Assembly: GCF_964340395.1 (NCBI RefSeq)
Contig: NC_135567.1
Span: forward strand, 13,901,306 to 13,965,305
From: Glandiceps talaboti
Taxonomy: Eukaryota > Hemichordata > Enteropneusta > Spengelidae
DNA: 64,000 bases
Direction: 5' to 3'
This document shows, piece after piece, positions 40,201-48,599 of the stretch (position 1 is its first letter; each line of letters begins with the position of its first letter). Under the pieces are notes generated by a model, which searched no databases, had not been told where the DNA came from, and worked only from the letters and a program-made list of their open reading frames with translations. Position numbers and translations under genes: made by a program.

Positions 40201-43200
40201 AATTTGAATATACGTTACAGATGTCAAACTTGAACCATGCCTACATTTTACAAACAGAACAGAATTTTCTGCTTCAATGCACACTCAGTCAAATAAAACA
40301 ACAATTTTACAAACATATTTCTCAAAAATACTTCCTTCTGAAGTGATTTGAGACTAAATAACCTAGAAATGACAAATATTGAAAATCGTTCATCTCCTAG
40401 AAATAATCAGAACATGCCGAGAAACTCAACAAATGAAACAAATAGTAACGAATGATCTTTGACCCATTAACCTTTGACCTCACTATGTAACAGGTGACCA
40501 ATCATTAGGGGATGAGCAAGAGGAAACCACGGCGATGCTAAAACGTGTCCATGACAACCGGAAGGCTGCCGAAAATATGGCGAAGTCGTTACTACAACGT
40601 CTAGACCGTAGCTGTGGTAGTATGGTGTGTCATGTACCAGGGTGTACAATACAACCTTGGGAAGACTTGTCATCACATAGTCATACAAGGTAAATATAAT
40701 TTTAACATAGCATACCCTCCCTCTCTCCCCACCCCCACCCCCACCCCCACCCCCACCCCAAGGGAAAATGTACTTTCCTTCCATTCAACTTAAAAAAACA
40801 TGAAAACAGTATGAATTTTTTTCTTGACCAATCAGTACTATGTTTACAGAATTATGTAGTTTGTGTGCAACAATTGTCCAATCAGGTGCCAGCATATTAT
40901 GTATGCAAATATATGCACAAAACATGATTCAGTGTAGCCAATCAGCTTCCAACATCATGTATTCAATATGGAGTCTCCGTATACCAATCCACTGACTTGG
41001 TTTTCAATTATGAATCATATTTCGTCAGAAAATTCATATATTTTTTTCTGATTTTCTTACAAAATTCATATGTTTTTCTGATTTTCTTAATCAGTACGAC
41101 AAGTTCAACAGCAAGTAGTTGTGACACGGAGTTCACGCGAGAAGATGAACAGAGATTGAGAGATTACATTCAGCAATTGAAGAACGACAGAGCAGCGGTT
41201 CGTCTCACAATGATGGAGTTAGAAAGTGTACATATAGACCCACTGAGTCATGACATCACAACACGAATTGACAGCCAGAGATTGGATCTTGAGAACGCAG
41301 TACTCATGCAGGAACTTAACGCTGTCAAGGTAAATTTTTCGTGAAAGATGTCACCATAGAAATGAAACAGTAACAATCCCAAGGGTGTAAGGTTGCCATG
41401 GTAACAATATTTTCATTAGATGTTTATACAGAAAGTGTTGCCGCTGTCATATTTTGTTGAAGCCTATGTACATGGGTATACTGAAAGTGTTGTCATGGTA
41501 ACATTACTTTTAATGCTACATGTTTATACTAAAGTGTTGCCATGATAACATACTTTTAGTTGCCATGGTAACATTTTCAGTGCTACATGCTTTATACCAA
41601 GTGTTGTCTTGGTAACAATTTTGTATCAATGCTGCATGTTTGTACTGAACTTAGTGTTGTCATGGTAATGCATTTTACCAAAGCAACATCTTTACTCAAA
41701 ATTTGAAATAAATTTTAAATCTTAAAAAAATAATTCATTTTTTTGTGTGTATGTTCTTACAACAGGAAGAGAAAGCTGAATTAAAAGCACAGAACTACCT
41801 CTTAGAGAAAGAAAAGAAGGCTATTGAACTTAAACTGAGTACTAGGGAGGCTCAAGAACAAGCCTACCTAGTACACATTGAACACTTAAAGTCAGAAGTT
41901 AAAGAAAAAGAACTATTTCAAAGAAAAAAGGGTGATACCATTCCAGGACAGGTAAGACAATACTTTTACTTTCTGATGTAGTGTTTTGGGTGATACCATT
42001 TCAGGACAGATAAGGCAATATGTAGTGTAGTGTTTAGGGTGATACCATTTTAGGACAGGTAACGCAATAAGTAGTTTAGTGTGATACCATTCCAGGGCAA
42101 GTAAGGCAATTCATAGTGTAGTGTTTAGGGTGATACCATTTTAGGACAGGTAAGGCAATTGATAGTGTAGTGTTTAGGGTGATACCATTTTAGGACAGGT
42201 AAGGCAATACGTAGTTTAGTGTGATACCATTCCAGGGCAAGTAAGGCAATTCATAGTGTAGTGTTTAGGGTGATACCATTCCAGAAGTAGTGTAGTGTTC
42301 CCCTCACACTGTAATATAATTGTAAGCTGCTCAGTGAAGTCACCCTTGGGTAGATCTCTCTACATTTGAGACTTAGTGTAGAGAATGTCAATATGACAAT
42401 ATGACAGTGGCAGTCAAGGTTTCGGCTTACTAAGATAGATGCAAACAAAAAATATTGTTGCGACAGGTTTATATAAGCCATTGGTTTAATTGTAGTCTTG
42501 GTATAGTACCATTTGTGATAACAAATTTTTCAAGAAGTTCTGTACTACCTTGATTTTATCCGTACAACAAAAGACCCACTATCACTCATTTGTGTAATCT
42601 TCCACATTGAAAAACAATAGATTTAGTTTGTGTCTTTTCTAAGTAAACTGAAACTTCAAGTACCACTGCAATATTTATTATTTACATTCATTTTTGTTGC
42701 CACATTCACAGGAAATTTTTCTAACATACAGCAAAACTGACTACTAGTGCAAAAAAAAAAATAAATAAATAAAATCTTGATATGTTTTTGTACAATACTA
42801 CAGAACATGTACAAAAATGTAGAATTATTTTCAATAATTATTCTATACGGTTTATCCGCCATGACTTTTTTTACAAAAAAAAAATTCAGAAAAAAATGAA
42901 CCTTTGATGTCAGAATATTGGTTAAAAAACTTTTAGGTTTATTAAAAAAAATGTCTAAGATCAGGATAAATTGTTTGCTTGTGGTATGGTAGTGCAGATG
43001 TGACAGGTCAAAGTGCATGGGTTAAATAAAGGTCGGTGTTATTTTTTCCAGGATGGTTCAAGCCCAGGTGCTATGACAACCACTCCATCCATCACGTTAG
43101 CTGAACTCAGTAACTATGAGCTAGGTGACGTCGAGTCTGATCCCAGCATGCCACGGGATCTCACCGAGGCTCACAAACGGGAGAAGAAACTTAAAATGAG

Positions 43201-45882
43201 AATACATGAGTTGGTCGCAACGTTGGAAAAGTTACAGAAGAATTCTGAGCTTAGGCATCAACAGTCAGCTGAGTTTGTGTCAGATTTAAAACGGGCAAAT
43301 AGGTGAGTTGTCTCTCATTCAAAATCCTGGGTGAGTCGAGGATAAAATCGATTTACGATCCATTAGCTAGAATGTTCACGTTGGTGGCGCTGTACTGCAC
43401 CAGCTTTCGCAGTAGGTGACATTGACATTTTAGTTAACGAATCACAAACCATTTTTATCCTGAACTCACCTCCTATGTCAATATGAAACATGGATGCCAA
43501 TTGGCCGATTCATGCCTTTATCTGTTAGTTACAGTGTTATTAACCAATCAGTATGTGTTTATTGTTCATTATGGCCTGCCAAATACAGTATCTCACAGCT
43601 GATAGGATGATTGGAACTTTAAAAAAAAAAAAAACAAAGAGGCTGGTTTCATCTTAGCTTCATTTATTTTTGCTTCAAGACCAAGAAAAGTCCTTTCCAT
43701 CAATTTTTGGATCAGCTGACCTCTCAAATGAAAACAAACAATTTTATAAATATGGCTTAGAAGTGGTCTTCTGTACTTAGGGGCAAGGCATTCCAGAAAA
43801 ATAATAAGGAACTCATAATCTCTGTAAACCATAACTTTAGTGTTTTATGGGTTGCATTACTTGAGGAAAGTATTTACCAGCAATGAACTCATAATAGTAT
43901 TAATCAGCTGTTTATGTGTCATATTTCAAAGTTCAATCAAAACAAGCATAATATTTCAATCAAGTTCGGTTTCATAAAATGAGAACCTGCACACCATGTT
44001 CTGGTTATGCAAAGTTCCAGATTTGGCAGTGGCATAAATTTGTGGAAAAAGAACTCGAGTGAGAACTACCCCAAAATGATGGTAAAACTTAGTGTCAGTT
44101 CCATACTACGATATTCAACCATTATGGCCTTTGCACCTGCAAGTGAAATGAAAATTTGAGTTGTAAAATATTTTTGTTTGAGTTGTAAAACGTTTTTGTT
44201 TTTTTCGTTGACAGTGCATTAGTGACGGCGTATGAAAAGGCCAAGAAAAAACATCAAAGTAGACTGAAAAAATTGGAAGCCCAGATGATGGCTATGGTAG
44301 AGAGACATGAAACACAGGTAAAATATTATGTATGTCAGTGAGTCAGGAGATTTTTTAGAATAAAAAAGCTGTTCAACCTACCTATATTTTGGGGGGCAAT
44401 ATAACCTCATGTGGCCTTCACATGTCAGTAAAATTTACGACGATGGGAGGGGAGATGAGAAGTCATTGGGCCATCAAAATTCCGATAGTCTTTTACCAAG
44501 TGCACATCCACAAAATCTCTTTCTAAAATAATTCTGGAGTTTCATTTAGCAGGAGAGCTAAAAAATTTGTTTAACTGTTCGAAATTGTGTACTTTTCCTG
44601 ACTGTAGAACTGATGGAAGTCGATTGCCATACATAAAATCAAAATGACTGAATAAGTACAATATAAACTCAACCTGAAATGTTTTGCCATCATTGTCCAC
44701 ATTGTAAAAAAAAAATCGACCTACCTACCCCAAAGTGATAGTTGAACAGCTTTTCTATTTTTTCTGGCCGAAGGGTCATAATATGTCAAGAAAATAAACA
44801 TCAAATTGCCAGTCGTGAGCTCACCCTGAAAATAGAAGAATAAATTAGTTATCCTAAAGATAACCTGACGCATCAAAGGAAAAATGTACTAAAGTCATGA
44901 AAATGTCTCTATTTCCTGGAGTGGCTAGCCTGAAAGATACAGCTATTCCTTTCACTTATATAATGCGCACTCTCATACCTGAATGAGGTCTGAAGCATCA
45001 AAGGGAACAATGTACTACTGCCCACTGATGTCAAATAGCTTGTAATCTTTTGGATTCTAAGTATGTATAGTCTGTCAACATCCATGTAAATTGAAATGAC
45101 CCAACAGAAGAAATATAAAATTGGTTTTGTAGTTTTAGTAGTCTCTTGGTTTAGTTTAAACAGCTCTTGAGATTTGAGCATTTCACACAAGATTACCATA
45201 ATCATCATGTAGCCTAGTCTTGACCTTTGACCTTTTTACTGACATATGCAAATTATTAATTGTCAATGACATCACAGTTCATTATTTTAGTAGTTTTCTT
45301 TTGTAGATTATGAAATAGTAGTGGGGTGGGGGGGGGGTGTCTGGAAATTTTGATCAGACACTCATTGTACATTCAATGCAAGTTAAACTGGTAATCCAGC
45401 CTTCGGTTTACTAAGGGGTGAAATACTTTATTTAAATGCCCTACATTTACTATATCGAAAATTCTTCTATTTCTGAATTTGACATGTTAAAGAAATATTT
45501 GTATCTAAGTATACAAACAGATTCCCATTAGAGGTAAAATTAATGTAGGATGAAAACTAAAATGACTAAAAATCCCCTCTACCCCAAGAAGAATTTAGTG
45601 TTTTTATCTTGCATTGAACTGTCAACAAAACTACATACTGGCTTTGTATTCATAACACTAAACATTTTCAATTTTGGCTAATTTAGTGAGGCCTCAGGCT
45701 GCACTTGACAGATTAACATTAAGGATGGGGTATATATTTGAAATTTTATCTCGCCAATCAAAAACCCAAATTTATCATATCTTGTTTTCTTACAGATGCG
45801 AATGATGAGACAACGCATAGTATTACTGGAGGAGGAAAACGCTACATGTGCAAGACCACCCCATAATGAGACGTCGTTATGA
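25376..45882 (+). CDS. MCC: Colorectal mutant cancer protein (MCC) ortholog, 13 conserved exons spanning this interval
   Basis: Thirteen GT-AG exons join without a phase break to encode 848 residues (858 with the candidate exon at 14211). That matches the vertebrate MCC short form of about 829 residues. Diagnostic stretches include LHLAALASLKGEIIEL at the start, INPSTGE, PIAKVAER, DCSNVQEIFQTLYSHGSAIS (about residues 381-400), QCIEAYDVLL, the 9th-exon serine-rich STTSSTASSCDTEF followed by DEQRLRDYIQQLKNDRA, LSTREAQEQAYLVHIEHLKS, LRHQQSAEFVSDLKRAN and a C-terminal ETSL. Most of the protein is predicted coiled coil. ETSL is a class I PDZ ligand with the regulatory serine at -1 conserved. In vertebrates MCC is a cytoplasmic/cortical scaffold that binds Scribble/NHERF-type PDZ proteins and restrains Wnt/beta-catenin signalling. 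Those roles are known for the family and are inferred here. Confidence 0.96.
26711..26853 (+). CDS. MCC: MCC exon 2
   Basis: Acceptor TTTTGACAG, donor CAG|GTAAGA; 143 bp, phase 0 to 2. Encodes AERARLIREQDERIES...RYEDRIIELHSVIAELNKK, matching the vertebrate ITELHSVIAELNKK coiled-coil block. A decayed partial duplicate follows at 26897-27033. Confidence 0.95.
26897..27033 (+). pseudogene. Decayed tandem duplicate of the 3' part of MCC exon 2
   Basis: This intronic segment repeats exon 2 from 'gaatcacaggcacag' through 'gttaaataaaaaatta' and 'aaatgtcatca', plus the following intron text 'atagacctttt' and 'aatagcgccctc'. The donor CAG|GTAAGA has become AAG|TAGG-like. A deletion after GAACTTCA shifts the frame into TGA. 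It cannot be a functional exon. Confidence 0.85.
27225..27334 (+). CDS. MCC: MCC exon 3
   Basis: Acceptor TTTATTTGCAG, donor TTAG|GTAAGT; 110 bp, phase 2 to 1. Encodes REEDEYSHSESTPPSNISQ and a serine-rich linker. The REEDEYS block is conserved with vertebrate MCC; the linker is species-specific. Confidence 0.92.
27880..29120. repeat. Large tandem array in MCC intron 3 (unit about 390 bp, with a shortened unit)
   Basis: CAAACTGTCGTACGCT starts units near 27907, 28294, 28505 and 28883 (spacing about 387, 211, 378). Shared internal blocks include 'aataaaaccatgacctacag', 'tctggaggtcggccagtttt' and 'gacttaatgagcgtgttc'. Confidence 0.88.
29220..29610 (+). mobile_element. tRNA-derived SINE
   Basis: A polymerase III B-box (GGTTCGAGTCCC, about 29303) is followed by a body with 'cttgggcaagatttgaacca' and 'attggggacctggttgg'. 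The tail reads 'taattgtaaagtgctttgag', 'gaaagtgctatattgtatat'. This arrangement and tail are typical of tRNA-derived SINEs of marine invertebrates and other deuterostomes. The tRNA A-box is degenerate. Confidence 0.65.
30203..30372 (+). CDS. MCC: MCC exon 4
   Basis: Acceptor TTTTTCTTCTCAG, donor CAA|GTAAGT; 170 bp, phase 1 to 0. Encodes EHVNDLNAELSRVVGELEHVV...QQLTTASHHVEEQALQ, aligned with vertebrate DLNSELQRVLTGLENVV and IEQLTTASEH. It joins directly in frame to the exon at 37744. Confidence 0.93.
30400..30840. repeat. Irregular tandem of 'tttccaaatatgg' units
   Basis: The phrases 'CCATATTTGGTATTG' and 'TTTCCAAATATGG' recur about a dozen times in both orientations just after exon 4. AT-rich and non-coding. 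Confidence 0.75.
31440..31950. repeat. Tandem repeat, about 170-180 bp unit, three diverged copies
   Basis: 'attttgacatacatttataa', 'ctagtctaaaattaa' and 'attttggcgggaaa' recur in order. Wording resembles the piggyBac-like MITE at 4208-4420, so the array may derive from it. Confidence 0.6.
32290..32720. repeat. Tandem repeat, about 140-bp unit, three copies
   Basis: 'TTTATTTTGGATTCAAACAA' recurs at about 32360, 32485 and 32610, with shared flanking text 'aaaaattcaaacattttttc' and 'gaagagtatgcata'. Confidence 0.75.
32819..33178. mobile_element. 360-bp palindromic MITE
   Basis: Near-perfect inverted repeat centred at 32998/32999 on GTTATTGTACGTACAATAAC. Ends are AGTGGCCATATGGATGAG and its complement, each with TTAA adjacent. 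It sits inside a dispersed repeat whose uninterrupted copy is at 4480-4700. Related sequences lie at 39890-40110 and 63395-63580, and a bare end at 3755-3774. Confidence 0.85.
34146..34322. repeat. (CATA)n microsatellite
   Basis: About 40 CATA units with one ATGTACA interruption near 34232. Overlapping open frames are artefacts. Confidence 0.97.
34640..35960. repeat. Consecutive short tandem arrays in MCC intron 4
   Basis: 34640-35060: ~140-bp units ('ttccaatctaagcatttgtt', 'tctaacaaatagctg'), three copies. 35385-35500: 31-bp units ('aaatctagatctgtttctat', 'agtgacgtc'), four copies. 35510-35960: ~140-bp units ('ctgtaattaa', 'tatggcttcaat', 'gttta'), three copies. Confidence 0.7.
36184..36480 (-). 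other. Unexplained 98-codon open frame inside MCC intron 4
   Basis: The minus strand is open for 98 codons with balanced, protein-like composition (for example FYAEMYSIDTTVVLMQGRSD) and higher G+C than its surroundings. There is no ATG at the start, so it would have to be an internal exon or a relic. A second frame is open just downstream. I do not recognise it and no family is claimed. Confidence 0.2.
37744..37983 (+). CDS. MCC: MCC exon 5
   Basis: Acceptor TTTTTGTCGACAG, donor AAG|GTATGT; 240 bp, phase 0 to 0. Encodes AVKEVESLQFEM...EYSLLREENENL...RDERERLRRK, matching vertebrate AIKTVEEIE, LREENESL and REERDRLRRR. Confidence 0.95.
38562..38879 (+). CDS. MCC: MCC exon 6
   Basis: Acceptor TCTTTTTCAG, donor GGG|GTGAGT; 318 bp, phase 0 to 0. 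Encodes VRELQSKIQSLE, a Ser/Thr-rich segment, PINPSTGEISASSS, PIAKVAERRKLKP and RPVLGQDLLNVG, all in the vertebrate order. Confidence 0.95.
39020..39380. repeat. Dispersed repeats in MCC intron 6
   Basis: 39060-39260 matches 61795-61940: 'caaatcacttgtccttctt', 'gtctaactggat', 'gacagaatga', 'gttgagtaacca'. 39260-39380 matches the tails of the repeats at 58750-59080 and 63066-63395 ('aggtagggt', 'gtaaccggaaccaaac'). Confidence 0.75.
39434..39827 (+). CDS. MCC: MCC exon 7 (most conserved)
   Basis: Acceptor CATTTTGCAG, donor ATGG|GTAAGT; 394 bp, phase 0 to 1. Encodes the core from VAEHLVHTLQDCSNVQEIFQ through YSHGSAISEGRIREFEVE, LVGKYESNNTAL, YSDQCIEAYDVLLTLMESEQ and CRAAGLANMG. Nearly every block is identical or conservative relative to vertebrate MCC. 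Confidence 0.97.
39890..40110. mobile_element. Partial copy of the palindromic MITE
   Basis: Begins AAAGTGGTCATATAGATGAG, then 'tttggtatttatttttgatt', and includes the same centre (TTGTACGTACAATAACAAA, about 40060-40080). The second arm is truncated or replaced by a 27-bp tandem ('cataattagcatattaacac'). Confidence 0.78.
40494..40689 (+). CDS. MCC: MCC exon 8
   Basis: Acceptor CTATGTAACAG, donor AAG|GTAAAT; 196 bp, phase 1 to 2. Encodes GDQSLGDEQEETTAMLKRVHDN, NMAKSLLQRLDRSCG and IQPWEDLSSHSHTR/S, aligned with vertebrate DQSGDE...MLKRAHD and VQPWESLSSNSHT. A C-rich tract follows 28 bases after the donor. Confidence 0.94.
41095..41329 (+). CDS. MCC: MCC exon 9
   Basis: Acceptor TTTTCTTAATCAG, donor AAG|GTAAAT; 235 bp, phase 2 to 0. 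Encodes TTSSTASSCDTEFTREDEQR, LRDYIQQLKNDRAAVRLTMM, HIDPLSHD and SQRLDLENAVLMQELNAVK. Confidence 0.96.
41392..41669. promoter_or_regulatory. Six RFX-type X-box motifs in an intronic tandem
   Basis: GTTGCCATGGTAAC (41392-41405, 41559-41572) and close variants (41489-41502, 41536-41549, 41603-41616, 41656-41669) match the palindromic X-box consensus GTTRCC-N(0-3)-GGYAAC. They are spaced by an irregular ~50-bp repeat in MCC intron 9. Regulatory use is an inference. Confidence 0.5.
41766..41951 (+). CDS. MCC: MCC exon 10
   Basis: Acceptor TTCTTACAACAG, donor CAG|GTAAGA; 186 bp, phase 0 to 0. Encodes EEKAELKAQNYLLEKEKKAI, KLSTREAQEQAYLVHIEHLK and a variable end KGDTIPGQ. The last 25 bases and the donor are the template for the tandem array that follows. 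Confidence 0.96.
41930..42290 (+). repeat. Tandem array built from the end of MCC exon 10 plus its 5' splice site
   Basis: The unit GGTGATACCATTCCAGGACA|G-GTAAG plus about 20 intronic bases repeats about seven times with alternating 42/49-bp spacing. Copies keep GT at the donor position at 42059 (GTAACG), 42101, 42150, 42199 and 42241 (GTAAGG). One copy at 42009 has lost it (GATAAGG). The real donor is at 41952. Confidence 0.9.
43052..43302 (+). CDS. MCC: MCC exon 11
   Basis: Acceptor ATTTTTTCCAG, donor TAG|GTGAGT; 251 bp, phase 0 to 2. Encodes the ITLAEL block, REKKLKMRIHELVATLEKLQ and SELRHQQSAEFVSDLKRAN, all conserved in vertebrates. Confidence 0.96.
44215..44317 (+). CDS. MCC: MCC exon 12
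   Basis: Acceptor TTTTTCGTTGACAG, donor CAG|GTAAAA; 103 bp, phase 2 to 0. Encodes SALVTAYEKAKKKHQSRLKK and LEAQMMAMVERHETQ, the C-terminal coiled coil. Confidence 0.96.
45796..45882 (+). CDS. MCC: MCC last coding exon with PDZ ligand
   Basis: Acceptor TTTTCTTACAG; 28 codons plus TGA. Encodes MRMMRQRIVLLEEEN and the tail RPPHNETSL. The last four residues, ETSL, equal the vertebrate class I PDZ-binding motif, including the serine at -1 whose phosphorylation modulates PDZ partner binding in human MCC. Confidence 0.96.
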   Translation: MRMMRQRIVLLEEENATCARPPHNETSL

Positions 45883-47770
45883 CAACCAATGACAACACAT
45901 GGGAGTCCATACCGTCACCATGACAACTCATATTTACCTAGTAACCATGGAGTCTAGAACTGTGTTTTGCAGAATACTGATAGAAGCAAGTCGTTGCAAC
46001 GTCAAGATGGTGGCGTCACTTCCATGGGTTTTTTTATTGGTCAGTTTTATACAACGCTGCCGTTTTTCATAAGTACTTTATGTACTTAACAAAGAAGTGT
46101 GAATTTCTGCACAACCAATGATCAGTGATCATGCCAGCCAGGTGTGGTGTTTTTACACCTGGGTTACATTATGTAATCTCTAGTGCTTAATAGCCAATCA
46201 AAATTCAGTAACTTACCACAGTGTAGCTTTAAAGTCAGCAGTGCATCAGACATCTCTCCAAGCTATTGGTTCATGGAGTATATCAGCTTCTGATTGGTCA
46301 GTTTGAATGACTTCCTCAGCTGATTGGCTGTTTCAGATATCAGTTAAGTTTTCCATAGATCCAAGTTTGAATTTGGAGTCAGACTTTGATGCCATTTTAT
46401 TTACATGTTTGTTGTCACTTTCCTCCATCGTCATAGCAACTGTGAGCCTGCAACTGTATGATAATCATCCCTAATCAAAAAATTTGTATCTGTTACATTA
46501 AAAGGAGTGAGATTTAAAAGTGCGCCCTCTAGTGATTATATTCAGACATTTTTAGTTTTCGCACCATGATGCGAGTTTAATTAAATCAAAATTATTGAAA
46601 CATGCTGATCTCCAACCCCATCCCATCTCCCCAACTTTGTAAATAAATAACTATTTTGGTATCACATGCAGAATTACTTAATTCACTGCGAAAACAAATT
46701 TGTGACCCCAAATAAAATTGTCTAATTTGTAGATGTGTACTTCTGTCCTACAACATATTTGAGATGTTTCATCACACAGGGTTAACTTTCATTCCCATGG
46801 CATGGACATTTTGTACCACAGAGGGCGCACTTTGTTTCAATTGTTAGCTCAGCTCTGTTGAGGGTTTTTAATAGCTTTAAGACCAGTATTGACATTGCAG
46901 TATTTTTACACACTTTTCTAGTAAACAAAATCAGATCAAACTCTGATTGGCCGATTTAAATAATACTATCACCCCATTGGCTAATAGATAAACATCAGTC
47001 ACCAGAAGATGTCTATATTGTCAGCTGATTGGCTGATTCAAAGATACAAATCATTAACCAACCAATCACAACTACTTGCACAGAGAATCTATGTTTATGC
47101 TGATGTCATGATGTTAAAGTCTCGATCTTCCTTTTTTTAATTTTATGCAAATTTGGTATAAAAAGTTATTTTTATTTCGCAAAGTATTACATCATCTACG
47201 GCCATGCAATGATAATCAGACTACACCGAACTGTCATAAGAAAGTAAAGAATTACATCATTGAATCATTAGCTTCTCTGATTGGCTGATTTAAATAATAC
47301 CGTCACCTCATTGGCTGACAGGAATATTTAAATTTAATATATTGGTTTCTCTGATTGGCTGATTTAAATAATACTGTCACCTTATTGGCTAATAGGAATA
47401 TTTCAATGAACTATACAGTCATTGATTGCTCTGATTTAGAAATTGCTGTCATCTGATTGCTTATAAGGCAGATATATTTCAATTTGATAATAATCATTCG
47501 TTTCTCTGATTGGCTGATTTAAATAATACTGTTATCTGATTGGCTAATAGATACATGCCACCTGGCAATAACAGATGGACAATCTGCTGATTTAATGATG
47601 TAAATCTTTAGAGAAAATATATTATGTCATGCCTTCCCTACTCTGCATCAAAACAACCGTAGTAGACTTTTTGTATATTTATTTGAATCATCAAGAAATG
47701 GTGTAAGACTTAGAGAAGATCACAAAATGTCACACAAGCTCAATAAACAGGGCGAGTGGGTCTGACGTCA
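45883..47770 (+). other. Probable MCC 3' UTR and flank
   Basis: No further coding sequence. AATAAA signals occur at 46642, 46711 and 47742; the last is followed by a GT-rich stretch and is a reasonable polyadenylation site. The true 3' end cannot be fixed from the sequence. Confidence 0.45.
46940..47560. repeat. ATTGGCT-rich tandem, about 74-bp unit
   Basis: The unit CTGATTGGCTGATTTAAATA + ATACTGTCACC + 'TCATTGGCTAATAG' occurs at about 46940, 47278, 47352 and 47508, each carrying two inverted CCAAT boxes. Single ATTGG elements also occur at 46264, 46290 and 46321. Confidence 0.85.
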
Positions 47771-48082
47771 ATGCTGATTGCTGGACTTCATTTTCGCATT
47801 TCTAACCAAATTTTAAAAACTTTCACGCCTTCGATGATAACAGGTTCTGTATTTATGACTGAGATGTTGATAAGTTGATTAAAAGTTATTTCTAATGTGA
47901 GATACACAGTGCTGGGGGGGGGGGGGGGGGGGTTCTCGTTGAGCTTGTACGACATTGTGTGATGATCCCTGAAAGTTAAAAACTTTTCATAGCACACTAC
48001 GACAAAACAAACCGTAAAATATTATAGATTGCCAATTTATCACTACATTAAAAAAAATATACATCTTCCATTGATAATCGTG

Positions 48083-48365
48083 TATAGCGCCCTCTAGTGT
48101 TGACCTAGACAACTGAGTTAGATTTATTCACTTAACCTTTGTACCACCTCATTTTAAGATTATAATTATTTTTCACCACTAAAAAACCATACCACCCACT
48201 CTGTGTATGACTGACAGAAATTCATGTGGCCATAATAGTACCCTCTAGTGTTTGCCTTGACAACCATGCTCAACAATTCAATGTATCATGTGACAGCATG
48301 GCAAAATGCTCTCTGTCTCAAAAATCATGTATAGCGCCCTCTAGTGTTGGTCTAGACAACCAACA
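48083..48365. promoter_or_regulatory. Two CTCF-like motifs in a short direct repeat
   Basis: TATAGCGCCCTCTAGTGTTG occurs at 48083-48102, and the same text ending TTGG at about 48330-48350, both followed by 'tctagacaac'-type sequence. The reverse complement CACTAGAGGGCGCTA is close to the vertebrate CTCF core. Confidence 0.45.
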
Positions 48366-48599
48366 AATTTTCTGTAGATATTCTTAATGTATGTAAAGCA
48401 TGAATTTGAAAAGAATATGCAATCATTAAGGGACTCTTGAGTATGCAAAACCTTAAATGTGCATCATTTTATGTGTATGTATTTTCATTTTTCTTTTGCC
48501 TTTTTGTAAATTATTTGTTAAAAAGAATAAAATAACAAGTAATGAAAAAAAGAGTTATGTTCTTGATGGTGTGTACAAGGGACATCGTTTCAAAACACA

